A stretch of 64,000 nucleotides of DNA, taken from assembly GCF_012926615.1 (NCBI RefSeq), contig NZ_JABBNU010000006.1, forward strand, positions 186,001 through 250,000, written 5' to 3'. The notes beneath the pieces were generated by a model. It was not told where the DNA came from, ran no database searches, and saw only the letters and a program-made list of their open reading frames with translations. Shown one piece after another: positions 44,749 through 53,567 of this stretch. The translations under genes were made by a program, and so were the position numbers. Source of the stretch: Marinigracilibium pacificum (GTDB lineage: Bacteria > Bacteroidota > Bacteroidia > Cytophagales > Cyclobacteriaceae). The first letter of the stretch is position 1. Every line of letters begins with the position of its first letter.

Positions 44749-45792
44749 ATGTCAGACAAATTAAAGTCAACTTCAGGTTTAATCCTGATATATGTAATCC
44801 TTGGACTTTTGCTTTCTTATTTAGAATTATTGATTCTTAAAGAGCAAAAGTCCTTGGTGCTTTTATCGAATCTGAGCTTTTTTATTCTATCAGCTTTGTT
44901 TTTTTTACCTGTACCTCAGATTATAAGCTTTTTAAATCCCGGGTTTCAGAAGTTATTTCAACTCATTATATCCTATTTTTTACTTACAGCATTGATAATT
45001 TTTGTTGCTCATATGGGCTCAAGAGGACTTACTGAATTAGCCAGTGGTGAAAATATCCCTTTTTGGAGTGATTCCTTTTATCTTAAATTATTGATTGCAA
45101 TACCATCATTTATCGGGACTTTGATATTCTTTTATAGTAAGTATTATTATCAGGCATTTAAAGAACACGTTTTAGCTGAGGCTGACTGGAAGGCACAACG
45201 AACAGAAGTTGAATTAAATTTGTTAAAGGCAAGATTAAACCCTCATTTTTTATTTAACGCATTAAACTCCCTGGCTGCATTAAGTATTACACAAAGCGAT
45301 AAAATGCCTGCCTATCTGGGTAAATTATCCGCTTTTTTACGAACAATTCTTTCAAAACGCTCAGAAAAGATAGTTGAGATTGAAGAGGAAATGGAGCAAA
45401 TCAGAAGATACATAGCACTTGAGAAATTGAGATTTGGAGATAGACTCGAATGGATTGAGGAGCTGGATCCAAATAGCAAAAATGTAAAAATACCAGTATT
45501 TATTTTCCAGCCAATAATTGAAAATGCCATTAAACATGGTGTTAATGAAAGTGATCAGCCAATAAAGATTAGGTTTTCAGGAGAGGTGAAAAATGGCTTT
45601 TTCAATGTTTCAATTATTAATGATCTTGGTCAGATGCCAAGTCAGAAAAAAGGGACGGGATGGGGTCTGGAAAATGTCCGGAAACAATTAGCTTTAATAT
45701 ATGGAAGGTCTGATTTACTGGAAGTAATTAAAAACTCAAATAACTTTATAGTGAAAATTCACTTTCCTCTCGACCAACAATTTGATTTATGA
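44749..45792 (+). CDS. LytS-like sensor histidine kinase (HisKA_5/His_kinase family)
   Basis: 347-residue membrane kinase. Four membrane helices (about 10-135) precede a cytosolic kinase core. The phosphoacceptor box LLKARLNPHFLFNALNSLA holds His166, and the ATPase lid shows GTGWGLENVRKQL near the C-terminus. There is no large periplasmic sensor domain, so it probably senses within the membrane. Its start follows the LiaF-like stop directly, and its end overlaps the LytTR regulator by 4 bp, so all three are one operon. Confidence 0.93.
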   Translation: MSDKLKSTSGLILIYVILGLLLSYLELLILKEQKSLVLLSNLSFFILSALFFLPVPQIISFLNPGFQKLFQLIISYFLLTALIIFVAHMGSRGLTELASGENIPFWSDSFYLKLLIAIPSFIGTLIFFYSKYYYQAFKEHVLAEADWKAQRTEVELNLLKARLNPHFLFNALNSLAALSITQSDKMPAYLGKLSAFLRTILSKRSEKIVEIEEEMEQIRRYIALEKLRFGDRLEWIEELDPNSKNVKIPVFIFQPIIENAIKHGVNESDQPIKIRFSGEVKNGFFNVSIINDLGQMPSQKKGTGWGLENVRKQLALIYGRSDLLEVIKNSNNFIVKIHFPLDQQFDL

Positions 45793-46529
45793 ATGTATTA
45801 ATTATTGAAGACGAAAACCCTGCTATTGAGATACTCAAGTATTACCTTAAAAATATTGAAGGAATAAATATTGTCGGTATTGCACAAGACGGGTTCGAAG
45901 GCATCAAAATGATACGTGAGCTGTCTCCGGATTTGATTTTTCTTGATATACATATGCCAAAGTTAAATGGACTGGAAATGATCGAATTGGTAGATAACCT
46001 GCCTGAAGTGATATTTATTACCGCTTACGACCACTATGCAGTCAAAGCTTTCGAGCTGGAAGCAATTGATTATTTATTAAAGCCTGTTGAACAGGAAAGG
46101 CTTGTATCTGCATTATCTAAAGCTAGGAACAGAATGAATAGTGGTGAAAAGATGAATTATTCTAATCTTCAGGAAAGTGTAATGAAAGACCAGAATGAAG
46201 TTTTAAATAGAGTAGCCGTAAAGCAAGGGTCAAAAGTCTATGTATTTCCGGTTGATGAAATTGTTTGTTTTACTGCAGATGATGATTATGTTAACATCAT
46301 TCATGAGAGCGGGAAGTTTTTAAAACAAACATCTTTGAAGTATCTGGAAAGCGTTCTTCCGATTGATCAATTTTATCGTATTCATCGCTCAACTCTTGTA
46401 AATGCAGATTTTATTGACAGAATTGAGCCATTAGAAAAGCAGCAATATGTACTTTTTACTAAAACGGGAGAGAAACTTTCTGTATCCAAAAATGGATATA
46501 GCCTGCTACGTGAAAAATTAGGTCTCTAG
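45789..46529 (+). CDS. LytTR-family response regulator
   Basis: 246-residue regulator with an N-terminal receiver domain (phosphoacceptor Asp53 in FLDIHMPKLNG; acidic pocket Glu7/Asp8) and a C-terminal LytTR DNA-binding domain (about 145-246, with FPVDEIVCFTADDDYVNI and YRIHRSTLVNADFI). It is coupled to the upstream kinase by a 4-bp overlap. Targets are unknown; the TonB-C gene downstream, 74 bp away, is one candidate. Confidence 0.94.
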   Translation: MNVLIIEDENPAIEILKYYLKNIEGINIVGIAQDGFEGIKMIRELSPDLIFLDIHMPKLNGLEMIELVDNLPEVIFITAYDHYAVKAFELEAIDYLLKPVEQERLVSALSKARNRMNSGEKMNYSNLQESVMKDQNEVLNRVAVKQGSKVYVFPVDEIVCFTADDDYVNIIHESGKFLKQTSLKYLESVLPIDQFYRIHRSTLVNADFIDRIEPLEKQQYVLFTKTGEKLSVSKNGYSLLREKLGL

Positions 46530-46591
46530 CTTATTTATAATTTTTTAATTTAAAATTAATATTCTCGTTCAACCTGAAATCTGCTGTAAAA

Positions 46592-46599
46592 TAACTTTG
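46592..46599 (+). promoter_or_regulatory. TAnnTTTG -7 box four bases before the TonB-C gene
   Basis: TAACTTTG is an exact match to the Bacteroidota -7 consensus. It ends four bases before the ATG at 46604, the same spacing as at oxyR, so a leaderless transcript is likely. A TTC at 46568-46570, 21 nt upstream, is a weak -33 element. Confidence 0.5.
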
Positions 46600-46603
46600 C
46601 AGT

Positions 46604-47341
46604 ATGAGATCACAATTAATATTTTTCTCGGTTTTAGGATTGATTTTTATAACCGAAACCAGGCTCCTGGGGCAGGATAGTTACATATCTGCTGACAAAT
46701 TCAATTATCATTTTATTAACCAGGAATGGGAAAAAGCGGCTAAAGAGTTTGAGTCCAGACCGGCCGATTCCTTTTCTCAAAATGAACTTGAAAAGGCGAG
46801 GCTAGTATACAGGTTAATTTTAAAGGATATAGAAAAAGCTGAGATTAAAGAAGATTACAAGGAAAGAATAGCCTTATTAGATGGTCTTATAAAAAGGCAA
46901 TTTGAGTTGTTTACAGTGGAGAATAATGCACCCGGAGAAGTGAATATGTCAAATGTCGAAGCAAAGAGTGATCTGAAAGCAAATGATCTGCAGCATTCTG
47001 TTGATAACCGGATTTATGAACTATTTGACCTCGAGTCTGAACCAATTTTTGACGGAGGAGTAGTCAACCTGATTCAATTTATCTATGGTAATACAAAATA
47101 TCCTGATAAAGCAGTAGAACATGGAATTGAAGGGGTTGTTGTAGTTAAAGCTATAATCGAAAAGAATGGAGCACTGTCTAATATTGATGTTATTAAGTCA
47201 CCTGGTTATGGACTTGATGAAGAAGTTATCCGGGTATTGCTCGATTCTCCAAAATGGATCCCAGCCAAAAGAAATGGACTTCCTGTTCGCTCGTATATAA
47301 ACCTGCCTGTTAATTTTAAAATAAACTCATCTGATTTTTAA
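46604..47341 (+). CDS. Exported TonB C-terminal-domain protein
   Basis: 245-residue protein with a signal peptide ending RLLGQ. Residues about 160-245 form a TonB C-terminal-type domain (PDKAVEHGIEGVVVVKAIIEKNGALSNIDV, SPKWIPAKRNGLPVRSYINLPVNFK). It lacks an N-terminal anchor helix beyond the signal and a Pro-rich linker, so it is probably not an energising TonB. Such stand-alone domains are common in Bacteroidota. Function unknown. Confidence 0.8.
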   Translation: MRSQLIFFSVLGLIFITETRLLGQDSYISADKFNYHFINQEWEKAAKEFESRPADSFSQNELEKARLVYRLILKDIEKAEIKEDYKERIALLDGLIKRQFELFTVENNAPGEVNMSNVEAKSDLKANDLQHSVDNRIYELFDLESEPIFDGGVVNLIQFIYGNTKYPDKAVEHGIEGVVVVKAIIEKNGALSNIDVIKSPGYGLDEEVIRVLLDSPKWIPAKRNGLPVRSYINLPVNFKINSSDF

Positions 47342-47372
47342 GTTTATGATATTATGAGCATTTTCACATTTA

Positions 47373-47894
47373 ATGAAAAATGTTAATCAATTAGATCATT
47401 TCCAGACTCCTGTATACTCTCATAATATATCCTTGATTGTTATTTGTGACAGGGTTGAAAAACCAGCTAATATGGGGATGATATTGAGACTGTGTGATGC
47501 CTTTAATATTAGTAAATGTTATTTTGTTGGCAATGAAATTGAAGAGCTACCTCAAAAAGCCAGAAAGGTATCAAGAAGTGCATTCGAAAGGGTTAATTAT
47601 ACTTTTATAAAAAGTGTTGATGAGTTAATGAGCCAACTGAGAAAGGATAACTATAAGATAATAGGACTTGAATTAACAGATAGAAGTAAGGATCTCAGGG
47701 AATTTGATTTTTCAAAAGTTAGTAAAATAGCCTTTGTGATCGGGTCAGAGAAACACGGTTTGTCTAGAGAAATGTTAGGTATATTAGATGACGCAGTGAT
47801 GATTCCACTATTTGGCGGAGTTTCGTCTTTAAATGTTGTTAATTCTCTTTCTATTGGTTTGTTTGAAGTGATCAGACAGAAGACTAAAAATTGA
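47373..47894 (+). CDS. SpoU/TrmH-family RNA 2'-O-methyltransferase
   Basis: 173-residue SPOUT methyltransferase that would methylate a ribose in tRNA or rRNA using S-adenosylmethionine. The three family motifs are present: DRVEKPANMGMILRLCDAF, FVIGSEKHGLS, and MIPLFGGVSSLNVVNSLSI. It has no N-terminal substrate-recognition domain, so it is a minimal type. The target base is unknown. It is convergent with the pirin gene, touching base to base. Confidence 0.9.
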   Translation: MKNVNQLDHFQTPVYSHNISLIVICDRVEKPANMGMILRLCDAFNISKCYFVGNEIEELPQKARKVSRSAFERVNYTFIKSVDELMSQLRKDNYKIIGLELTDRSKDLREFDFSKVSKIAFVIGSEKHGLSREMLGILDDAVMIPLFGGVSSLNVVNSLSIGLFEVIRQKTKN

Positions 47895-48755
47895 TTACAT
47901 TCTTCCCATTTGGCCAGTTTCGAAATCTCGTATTGCTTCCATGATTTCGATTTCCCTGTTCATTACAAAAGGGCCATGTGCCACTACTTTCTCATCCCAT
48001 TGTTCTGCAGAGAGTAAAATGAGTATACCACTTTCTAAAACTGAAATCTTAATTTTCCCCTTACCAGGATCATAATACATTAAATTTCCTGATTCTACGA
48101 ACTCATTACCAATTCTTGAAATTCCTTCAAGTTGATAAATGACAACCTGGTGTCTTGCAGGAAGGTCAAAACATAGGTGCTCACCTTTTACACTATTTAT
48201 TGTGAATATGTTTATATCCTCGGTTCTTTTTTCAACACCCTTAATATCCTTGTAATTTCCGGATACTAGTTTAATTGTTGATTCTTTATTCTCTAAAGGA
48301 ATTGAAGGTATTTCGCTCTTATTTAAAGGTAGATAGGCCGGTTCACTTAATTTATCCTTTTCTTTCAGATTGACCCACAATTGAATTATCTGAAAGTCAC
48401 GGTATTTTTTATTGTCTTCGTTTAAAGCCTCTTTTTCACTATGAATAATGCCTTTTCCGGCCGTTATCCATTGAACACCCCCTTCTTTGATTATTACATC
48501 ATTACCGAGGCTGTCCTTGTGCTCGACCGCTCCGTTAAAAACAAGAGTTACAGGGCAAAAACCTCTGTGGGGATGTGGAGGTACAAAAAGCAACGGATAA
48601 TCACCAGTTGATCGGTTAATCTTTAAATGGTGTAATAATAAAAATGGATTGGCATGATCAATTCCCGGTTGAGGAAATGCTTGCAAGACCGGATGATTTC
48701 CGACTCGTGTTTTTAAAGCTGTAAGTCTGTATTCTGGCGACCTTTCTTTTTCCAT
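47895..48755 (-). CDS. Pirin-family cupin protein
   Basis: 286-residue bicupin. The N-terminal cupin has the pirin metal motif FVPPHPHRGFCPVTLVF and ITAGKGIIHSEKE (His ligands visible), and the C-terminal domain is a typical pirin C cupin (HQVVIYQLEG, GNLMYYDPGKG). Some pirins are quercetin dioxygenases and others bind regulators; no substrate can be assigned. Single gene. Confidence 0.92.
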   Translation of the reverse strand: MEKERSPEYRLTALKTRVGNHPVLQAFPQPGIDHANPFLLLHHLKINRSTGDYPLLFVPPHPHRGFCPVTLVFNGAVEHKDSLGNDVIIKEGGVQWITAGKGIIHSEKEALNEDNKKYRDFQIIQLWVNLKEKDKLSEPAYLPLNKSEIPSIPLENKESTIKLVSGNYKDIKGVEKRTEDINIFTINSVKGEHLCFDLPARHQVVIYQLEGISRIGNEFVESGNLMYYDPGKGKIKISVLESGILILLSAEQWDEKVVAHGPFVMNREIEIMEAIRDFETGQMGRM

Positions 48756-48924
48756 TCTATTATTAGATACAGTTTCTAATTTAATCAGATTTGTTTAAAC
48801 AATAAACATTTTCCTGTTTATAGTAATAGAATTATTGATTCTGTAGTGAAAAACTGATCAAATGATATAATATCAAACGGGAAAAACAGTAAAAGGTGTC
48901 TTTTATAAGGGGAATTTAATAAAA

Positions 48925-48947
48925 CAGGCATCCATTTTGGATGCCTG
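48925..48947 (-). terminator. Terminator after the isoaspartyl peptidase gene
   Basis: A 10-bp perfect stem (48925-48934 and 48938-48947) with a 3-nt loop is followed by TTTTATT on the minus strand. It lies 10 bp from the stop. Confidence 0.8.
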
Positions 48948-48956
48948 AAAAGTATT

Positions 48957-49898
48957 TTAAGAGTTATTTTTATAGATCATTGTTTCGGCAGGTAAGCCTT
49001 CAGTGACTTTTCCCCGATACATGCCTTCACAATTAAAAGAGAAGACTATATTTCCTTTTCCATCGATACCGATAATACCTCCCTCACCACCGAGTTCGAC
49101 CATCTTTTCCATGATGACCTTATCAGCTGCTTCCTGAAGTGAAACTTCTTTATACTGCATAATAGCAGCAATATCATAGGCTGTAACGGCTCGGAGGAAG
49201 TATTCACCATAACCAGTACAGCTAATTGCACAGGCATTATTATCAGCATAGACTCCACTTCCAATTACCGGACTATCACCAATTCTTCCATACTTTTTAT
49301 TTGTAAGTCCACCGGTACTGGTAGCACCTGCTATATTTCCTTCCTTATCAATGGCAACTGCTCCGACAGTTCCAAACTTCTTGTCACTGTCATGATCAAG
49401 TTTCATAGTGCCTTCATTTTTAACACTTTTGAGTTGTTCATATCTGAAATCAGAAAAGAAATAGTCATTACTTACAAGACTAAAGCCATTTTTTACTGCA
49501 TATTCTTCTGCGCCTTCTCCTGCAAGAAAGACAAATTCATTATCATCCAGAATTCTTCTGGATAATCTTACCGGGTTTTTAATATGTTTTACTGCGCATA
49601 TAGCTCCTGCATTTTTTGTTTTGCCATCCATAATAGAAGCCTCAAGCTCATGGTCTTCATTGTTGGTGAAAACTGAACCTTTTCCTGCATTAAAAAGGTC
49701 ACTATCTTCGAGGCAGGCCACAGCTTCTGTTACAGCATCAATAGCTGATCCATTTCTTTTTAGTATATATTCACCGGCTTTTAATGCAGCTTCAAGTGCT
49801 TTGTGATAGGCAGCCTCTTTTTCAGAGGTCATATGTTCTTTTAAGATTGTCCCTGCACCACCATGAATAGCCAGGGCATATTTTTGTTCTTTTGACAT
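48957..49898 (-). CDS. Isoaspartyl peptidase / plant-type L-asparaginase
   Basis: 313-residue Ntn-hydrolase that autocleaves to two subunits. The new N-terminal Thr177 is in FGTVGAVAID, with the flanking STGGLTNKKYGRIGDSP and SCTGYGEYFLRA segments typical of the family. It hydrolyses beta-aspartyl dipeptides, including beta-Asp-Arg from cyanophycin in characterised homologues, and L-asparagine more slowly. There is no signal peptide, so it is cytosolic. ATG at 49898 (MSKEQKYALAIHGGAGT) is preferred to one at 49910. It stands alone, 37 kb from the cyanophycinase-like locus, but would complete that pathway. Confidence 0.93.
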   Translation of the reverse strand: MSKEQKYALAIHGGAGTILKEHMTSEKEAAYHKALEAALKAGEYILKRNGSAIDAVTEAVACLEDSDLFNAGKGSVFTNNEDHELEASIMDGKTKNAGAICAVKHIKNPVRLSRRILDDNEFVFLAGEGAEEYAVKNGFSLVSNDYFFSDFRYEQLKSVKNEGTMKLDHDSDKKFGTVGAVAIDKEGNIAGATSTGGLTNKKYGRIGDSPVIGSGVYADNNACAISCTGYGEYFLRAVTAYDIAAIMQYKEVSLQEAADKVIMEKMVELGGEGGIIGIDGKGNIVFSFNCEGMYRGKVTEGLPAETMIYKNNS

Positions 49899-50091
49899 GT
49901 ATAATACCAATTAATAAATAAGAATATGAAAATTTATTAAGACCCGGAATGGTCTTTATCGAGGTGAGGTATTAACTAACAGTCAAATATTGGCTGCAGG
50001 TTTAATAAACCAATTGGTTTGCATGATATGAGCGAGAGTGCTTTCATATAGTTATTCGAATTGAACAAATATAAAGAAAACAAATAAAAAA

Positions 50092-50117
50092 AGGCAAGTA
50101 TCCGGAGACACTTGCCT
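50092..50117 (-). terminator. Terminator after the PurF-like gene
   Basis: An 8-bp perfect stem (50092-50099 and 50110-50117), extended by a wobble pair, has a 10-nt loop and a long T-run on the minus strand. Confidence 0.8.
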
Positions 50118-50138
50118 GTAATATTCTTATTAAAATTA

Positions 50139-52025
50139 TTAATATGCTCTGACAGTCTTTCCTTCCATAAAGAAAGTGAATGCTTTGTTTACCACATACA
50201 TGCCTCCAGGGGTAGGGAAGTCACCGGTAAAATACCAGTCTCCTAAGTGGTTTGGACAAGCTTTGTGAAGGTTATCTACCGTTTGATAAATAACTGATAC
50301 TTCAGCTTTCATATTTTCAGGAGTAACAATTTTTGCTATTCGGTCACTAATTTCTTCATCCGTAAATGGAGCATAAAGTTCTTTTACGTAATTGATATTA
50401 GTTCTCTCTTCAACTGCAGACTTACACTTTTCATAAACTTCGTCAATCAGATTTTCCATCCCTCTTTCTTTTAGAAGTTCCAGGGCTGCTCTGAATGCAA
50501 CGAATTCTTTCAATCTTGACATGTCGATACCATAACAGTCAGGATATCTGATTTGAGGAGCTGAAGATACGATTATGATCTTCTTTGGTTCAAGCCTGTC
50601 AAGTGTTCTTAAAATTGACTTTTCAAGAGTTGTTCCACGAACTATACTGTCATCAATTACCACGAGTGTGTCAACATTTTTATTAATCACCTCGTAAGTC
50701 GTATCATATACGTTTGAGACAAGATCATCCCTGGAATTATCGTCAGTAATGAAGGTTCTTAATTTAGCATCCTTCAATACTAATTTTTCTACCCTTGGGT
50801 GAAGCAGCATCAAGTCATGAAGCTCTTTATCGTCAAGATCTCCTTTTACAATTCTATCTTTACGATATTCGGCGAGATACTCACCAATACCTTCCATCAT
50901 TCCTAAAAACGAAGTCTCGGCCGTATTAGGGATATATGAGAAAACAGTATTTTTCAGATCATGATCGATCGATTCAAATATCTGAGGAAGTAACAGTTTT
51001 CCAAGATTTTTTCTTTCAGTGTAGATTTCAGGATCATTACCACGTGAGAAATATATTCTCTCGAAACTACATGATTTCTTTTCAAGCGGATCTCTGAAAG
51101 ATTTTTCAGAATATGATCCATCTTTTTCGATAATCAATGCATGACCAGGAGTGATTTCTTTTATTTCTGAATATTCAACACCAAAAGCTGTTTTGATTGC
51201 AGGTTTTTCTGAAGCTACAACTACTATTTCATCATCTGCATAGTAGTAAGCTGGTCTGATACCAGAAGGATCTCGAGCGACAAAAGATGTACCTGAACCT
51301 ATAAGTCCGGCCATGGCATAACCACCATCAAAATCTTTACATGCTCTCTGTAGAATACGTTGAACATCAAGCTCTGTTTCTATTCTTTCGGTGATTTCTG
51401 CGTTTGAAAGCTCACCTTTATATTTTTCAAATATTTTCTGATTTTCATCATCAAGAAAGTGACCGATTTTTTCAAGTACAGTTACCGTATCGGCTTTTTC
51501 TTTAGGGTGCTGTCCAAGTTTAACAAGGATGTCGAAAAGTTCATCGACATTGGTCATGTTAAAGTTACCGGCTACAGCTAGGTTTCTGCTTCTCCAATTA
51601 TTCTGGCGAAGTTTCGGGTGACAGTTTTCGATACTATTCACACCATGAGTACCATATCTTAAGTGTCCAAGCCATACTTCCCCTGAAAAGGCAACATTAT
51701 CCTTAAACCATTCAGAGTCATAAAATTTGTCTCCTCCAGTTTTAAGTCCTTTTCGGTATTTCTTTGTGATCTTTCTGAAAATGTCCTGGATAGGATTCGG
51801 ATCGATCGACCTGTATCTGCTTATATATCGCTGACCAGGCTTTGTATCAAGTTTAAAGTTGGCAATACCTGCACCATCCTGCCCTCGGTTGTGCTGCTTC
51901 TCCATTAACAAGTACATCTTGTTCATGGCATACATTGGAGTGCCGTACTTCTCAAAATAATATGAAAGTGGCTTTCGCAACCTCAACATTGCAATACCAC
52001 ACTCGTGTTTAATAGAATCGCTCAT
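50139..52025 (-). CDS. Long amidophosphoribosyltransferase-like protein (PurF family)
   Basis: 628-residue protein. It has an N-terminal class II glutamine amidotransferase domain (Cys9 as the catalytic nucleophile in HECGIAMLRL, and the HLRYGTHG and AVAGNFNM segments) and a C-terminal phosphoribosyltransferase domain with TLVVIDDSIVRGTTLEKS. The length exceeds classical PurF (about 470-500 residues) through several insertions, a variant often seen in Bacteroidota. It would make phosphoribosylamine from PRPP and glutamine. It follows nuoN by 12 bp, so cotranscription is likely. Whether it is the only PurF of the cell is unknown. Confidence 0.88.
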   Translation of the reverse strand: MSDSIKHECGIAMLRLRKPLSYYFEKYGTPMYAMNKMYLLMEKQHNRGQDGAGIANFKLDTKPGQRYISRYRSIDPNPIQDIFRKITKKYRKGLKTGGDKFYDSEWFKDNVAFSGEVWLGHLRYGTHGVNSIENCHPKLRQNNWRSRNLAVAGNFNMTNVDELFDILVKLGQHPKEKADTVTVLEKIGHFLDDENQKIFEKYKGELSNAEITERIETELDVQRILQRACKDFDGGYAMAGLIGSGTSFVARDPSGIRPAYYYADDEIVVVASEKPAIKTAFGVEYSEIKEITPGHALIIEKDGSYSEKSFRDPLEKKSCSFERIYFSRGNDPEIYTERKNLGKLLLPQIFESIDHDLKNTVFSYIPNTAETSFLGMMEGIGEYLAEYRKDRIVKGDLDDKELHDLMLLHPRVEKLVLKDAKLRTFITDDNSRDDLVSNVYDTTYEVINKNVDTLVVIDDSIVRGTTLEKSILRTLDRLEPKKIIIVSSAPQIRYPDCYGIDMSRLKEFVAFRAALELLKERGMENLIDEVYEKCKSAVEERTNINYVKELYAPFTDEEISDRIAKIVTPENMKAEVSVIYQTVDNLHKACPNHLGDWYFTGDFPTPGGMYVVNKAFTFFMEGKTVRAY

Positions 52026-52037
52026 TCGATACCCTTC

Positions 52038-53567
52038 TTAATTGGATGCAAAATTAATACTATTAATTACGTCGAACAACCAATCAGGTTGGAAGAATAG
52101 CAGAAAAATTGGTATCGTAAGAAATAGTAAGAAAATCAACTCAAATAAATTTAATGTAACAGGCTCCCTTCTTCCTTGATGTTCTTTGAAATACATGAAG
52201 TATGGAATCCTTAAATAATAGAATAATGCAACTACTGATGTTGCTAGTCCGATTAAAAGTAAAAAGAGGTATATATATTTCCCTGTAAGTTCAAAATTCT
52301 CCCAAACTGTGGTGAAAAGTATGAATTTAGCAGTAAAACCTGCAGTTGGAGGTAATCCGGTAAGTGAAAGCATTAATATTACAAGTGCTGTTGCAGCAAT
52401 TGGAGCTGCTTTGCCCATACCTTTAAAATCACTGATTTCGTCTGAACCAGTAGCTATTTCAAGTTTAATGAGAATAAAGAATACACCATAATTCATTAAC
52501 ATGTAAACAAAAAGATAGAATAGGAGTGCATAAAGTCCCATTTCTGTCAATGAAAGTATAGCTATCATCATAAAACCGGCATGGCTGATACTCGAATATG
52601 CCATCATTCGTTTACCACTGGTCTGCCATATTGCTGAAAAGTTTGAAATTATCAGCGTGAAAATTGCTGCAATACCCAGCATTTCATCCAATGTCAATGA
52701 AATAGCAGTGATTTCCAGATTGTTAATGCCCATCCGGTTTACGATGTTAAACATTAACATCAAACCTGCAATTTTTGGTACAATTGAGAAAAAGGCAGTA
52801 ATGCTTGTTGGAGCAGCTTTATATACATCAGGTACCCATACATGAAACGGGAAAATCGAGATTTTGAAAAATAGCCCTGATATAATCATTATAAGAGCAA
52901 AACCAAGACCAAAATCTATTTTGCCATTTGTCGCGGCTGTTTCTTTGAGGTTTACAAATTCAAAGCTATCAGTATATCCATATAATAAGCTGATTCCATA
53001 CAACATTATTGCCGATGCAAAAGCACCAAACAAAACATATTTCATGGCACCTTCTGAACCCTGTTTGTCAAATCTAAATCCTGCAATCAGGTAAGAACCC
53101 ATACTGACTGTTTCAATTGCTAGAAAGAACATCAAAAAATGATTGGCCTTTACCATCAGGATTGAGCCCAGTGTAATCATGCTAAGTAGCACAAAGTATT
53201 CACCTTCTCCTTTGTTATGGTCTTTGAAAGGCTTTTCAAAGGAGGTAATTAATATCGTGAGCAGGGTTGCTAAAATAAGCAGGATTGATAGAAATAAACT
53301 CAACCGGTTTACACGTATCATTCCGTTAAATATATCTGCAGGCTGTTCGAGTACATTCCAGTCTGATATTGACATAATCAATGCAACAAGAAGGCCAGCT
53401 GTTGCAGCCATATAAAGTAATTGGGGGTTCTGCTTACCAAAAAGTAGATCCATTACTATGATGGCAATAATTGATAAAACCAGAGTGTATTCCGTAGTGA
53501 GCCACGGCAATGACCTGATGATTTCATCAATATAAAGGGCTATATCATTCAGTAAAACTATATTCAT
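52038..53567 (-). CDS. nuoN: NADH-quinone oxidoreductase subunit N
   Basis: 509-residue antiporter-like membrane subunit of complex I with about 14 helices. Features include the core FPFHVWVPDVYKAAPTSITAFFSIVPK, the KMMAYSSISHAGFMM-like segment (Lys in the proton path) and LTGLPPTAGFTAKF. It overlaps nuoM by one base. Last nuo gene of the block; PurF-like follows. Confidence 0.95.
   Translation of the reverse strand: MNIVLLNDIALYIDEIIRSLPWLTTEYTLVLSIIAIIVMDLLFGKQNPQLLYMAATAGLLVALIMSISDWNVLEQPADIFNGMIRVNRLSLFLSILLILATLLTILITSFEKPFKDHNKGEGEYFVLLSMITLGSILMVKANHFLMFFLAIETVSMGSYLIAGFRFDKQGSEGAMKYVLFGAFASAIMLYGISLLYGYTDSFEFVNLKETAATNGKIDFGLGFALIMIISGLFFKISIFPFHVWVPDVYKAAPTSITAFFSIVPKIAGLMLMFNIVNRMGINNLEITAISLTLDEMLGIAAIFTLIISNFSAIWQTSGKRMMAYSSISHAGFMMIAILSLTEMGLYALLFYLFVYMLMNYGVFFILIKLEIATGSDEISDFKGMGKAAPIAATALVILMLSLTGLPPTAGFTAKFILFTTVWENFELTGKYIYLFLLLIGLATSVVALFYYLRIPYFMYFKEHQGRREPVTLNLFELIFLLFLTIPIFLLFFQPDWLFDVINSINFASN

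Noticed and set aside
47895-48755. Pirin as a quercetin dioxygenase
   Set aside because: Family members differ widely and nothing in the context supports flavonoid metabolism.
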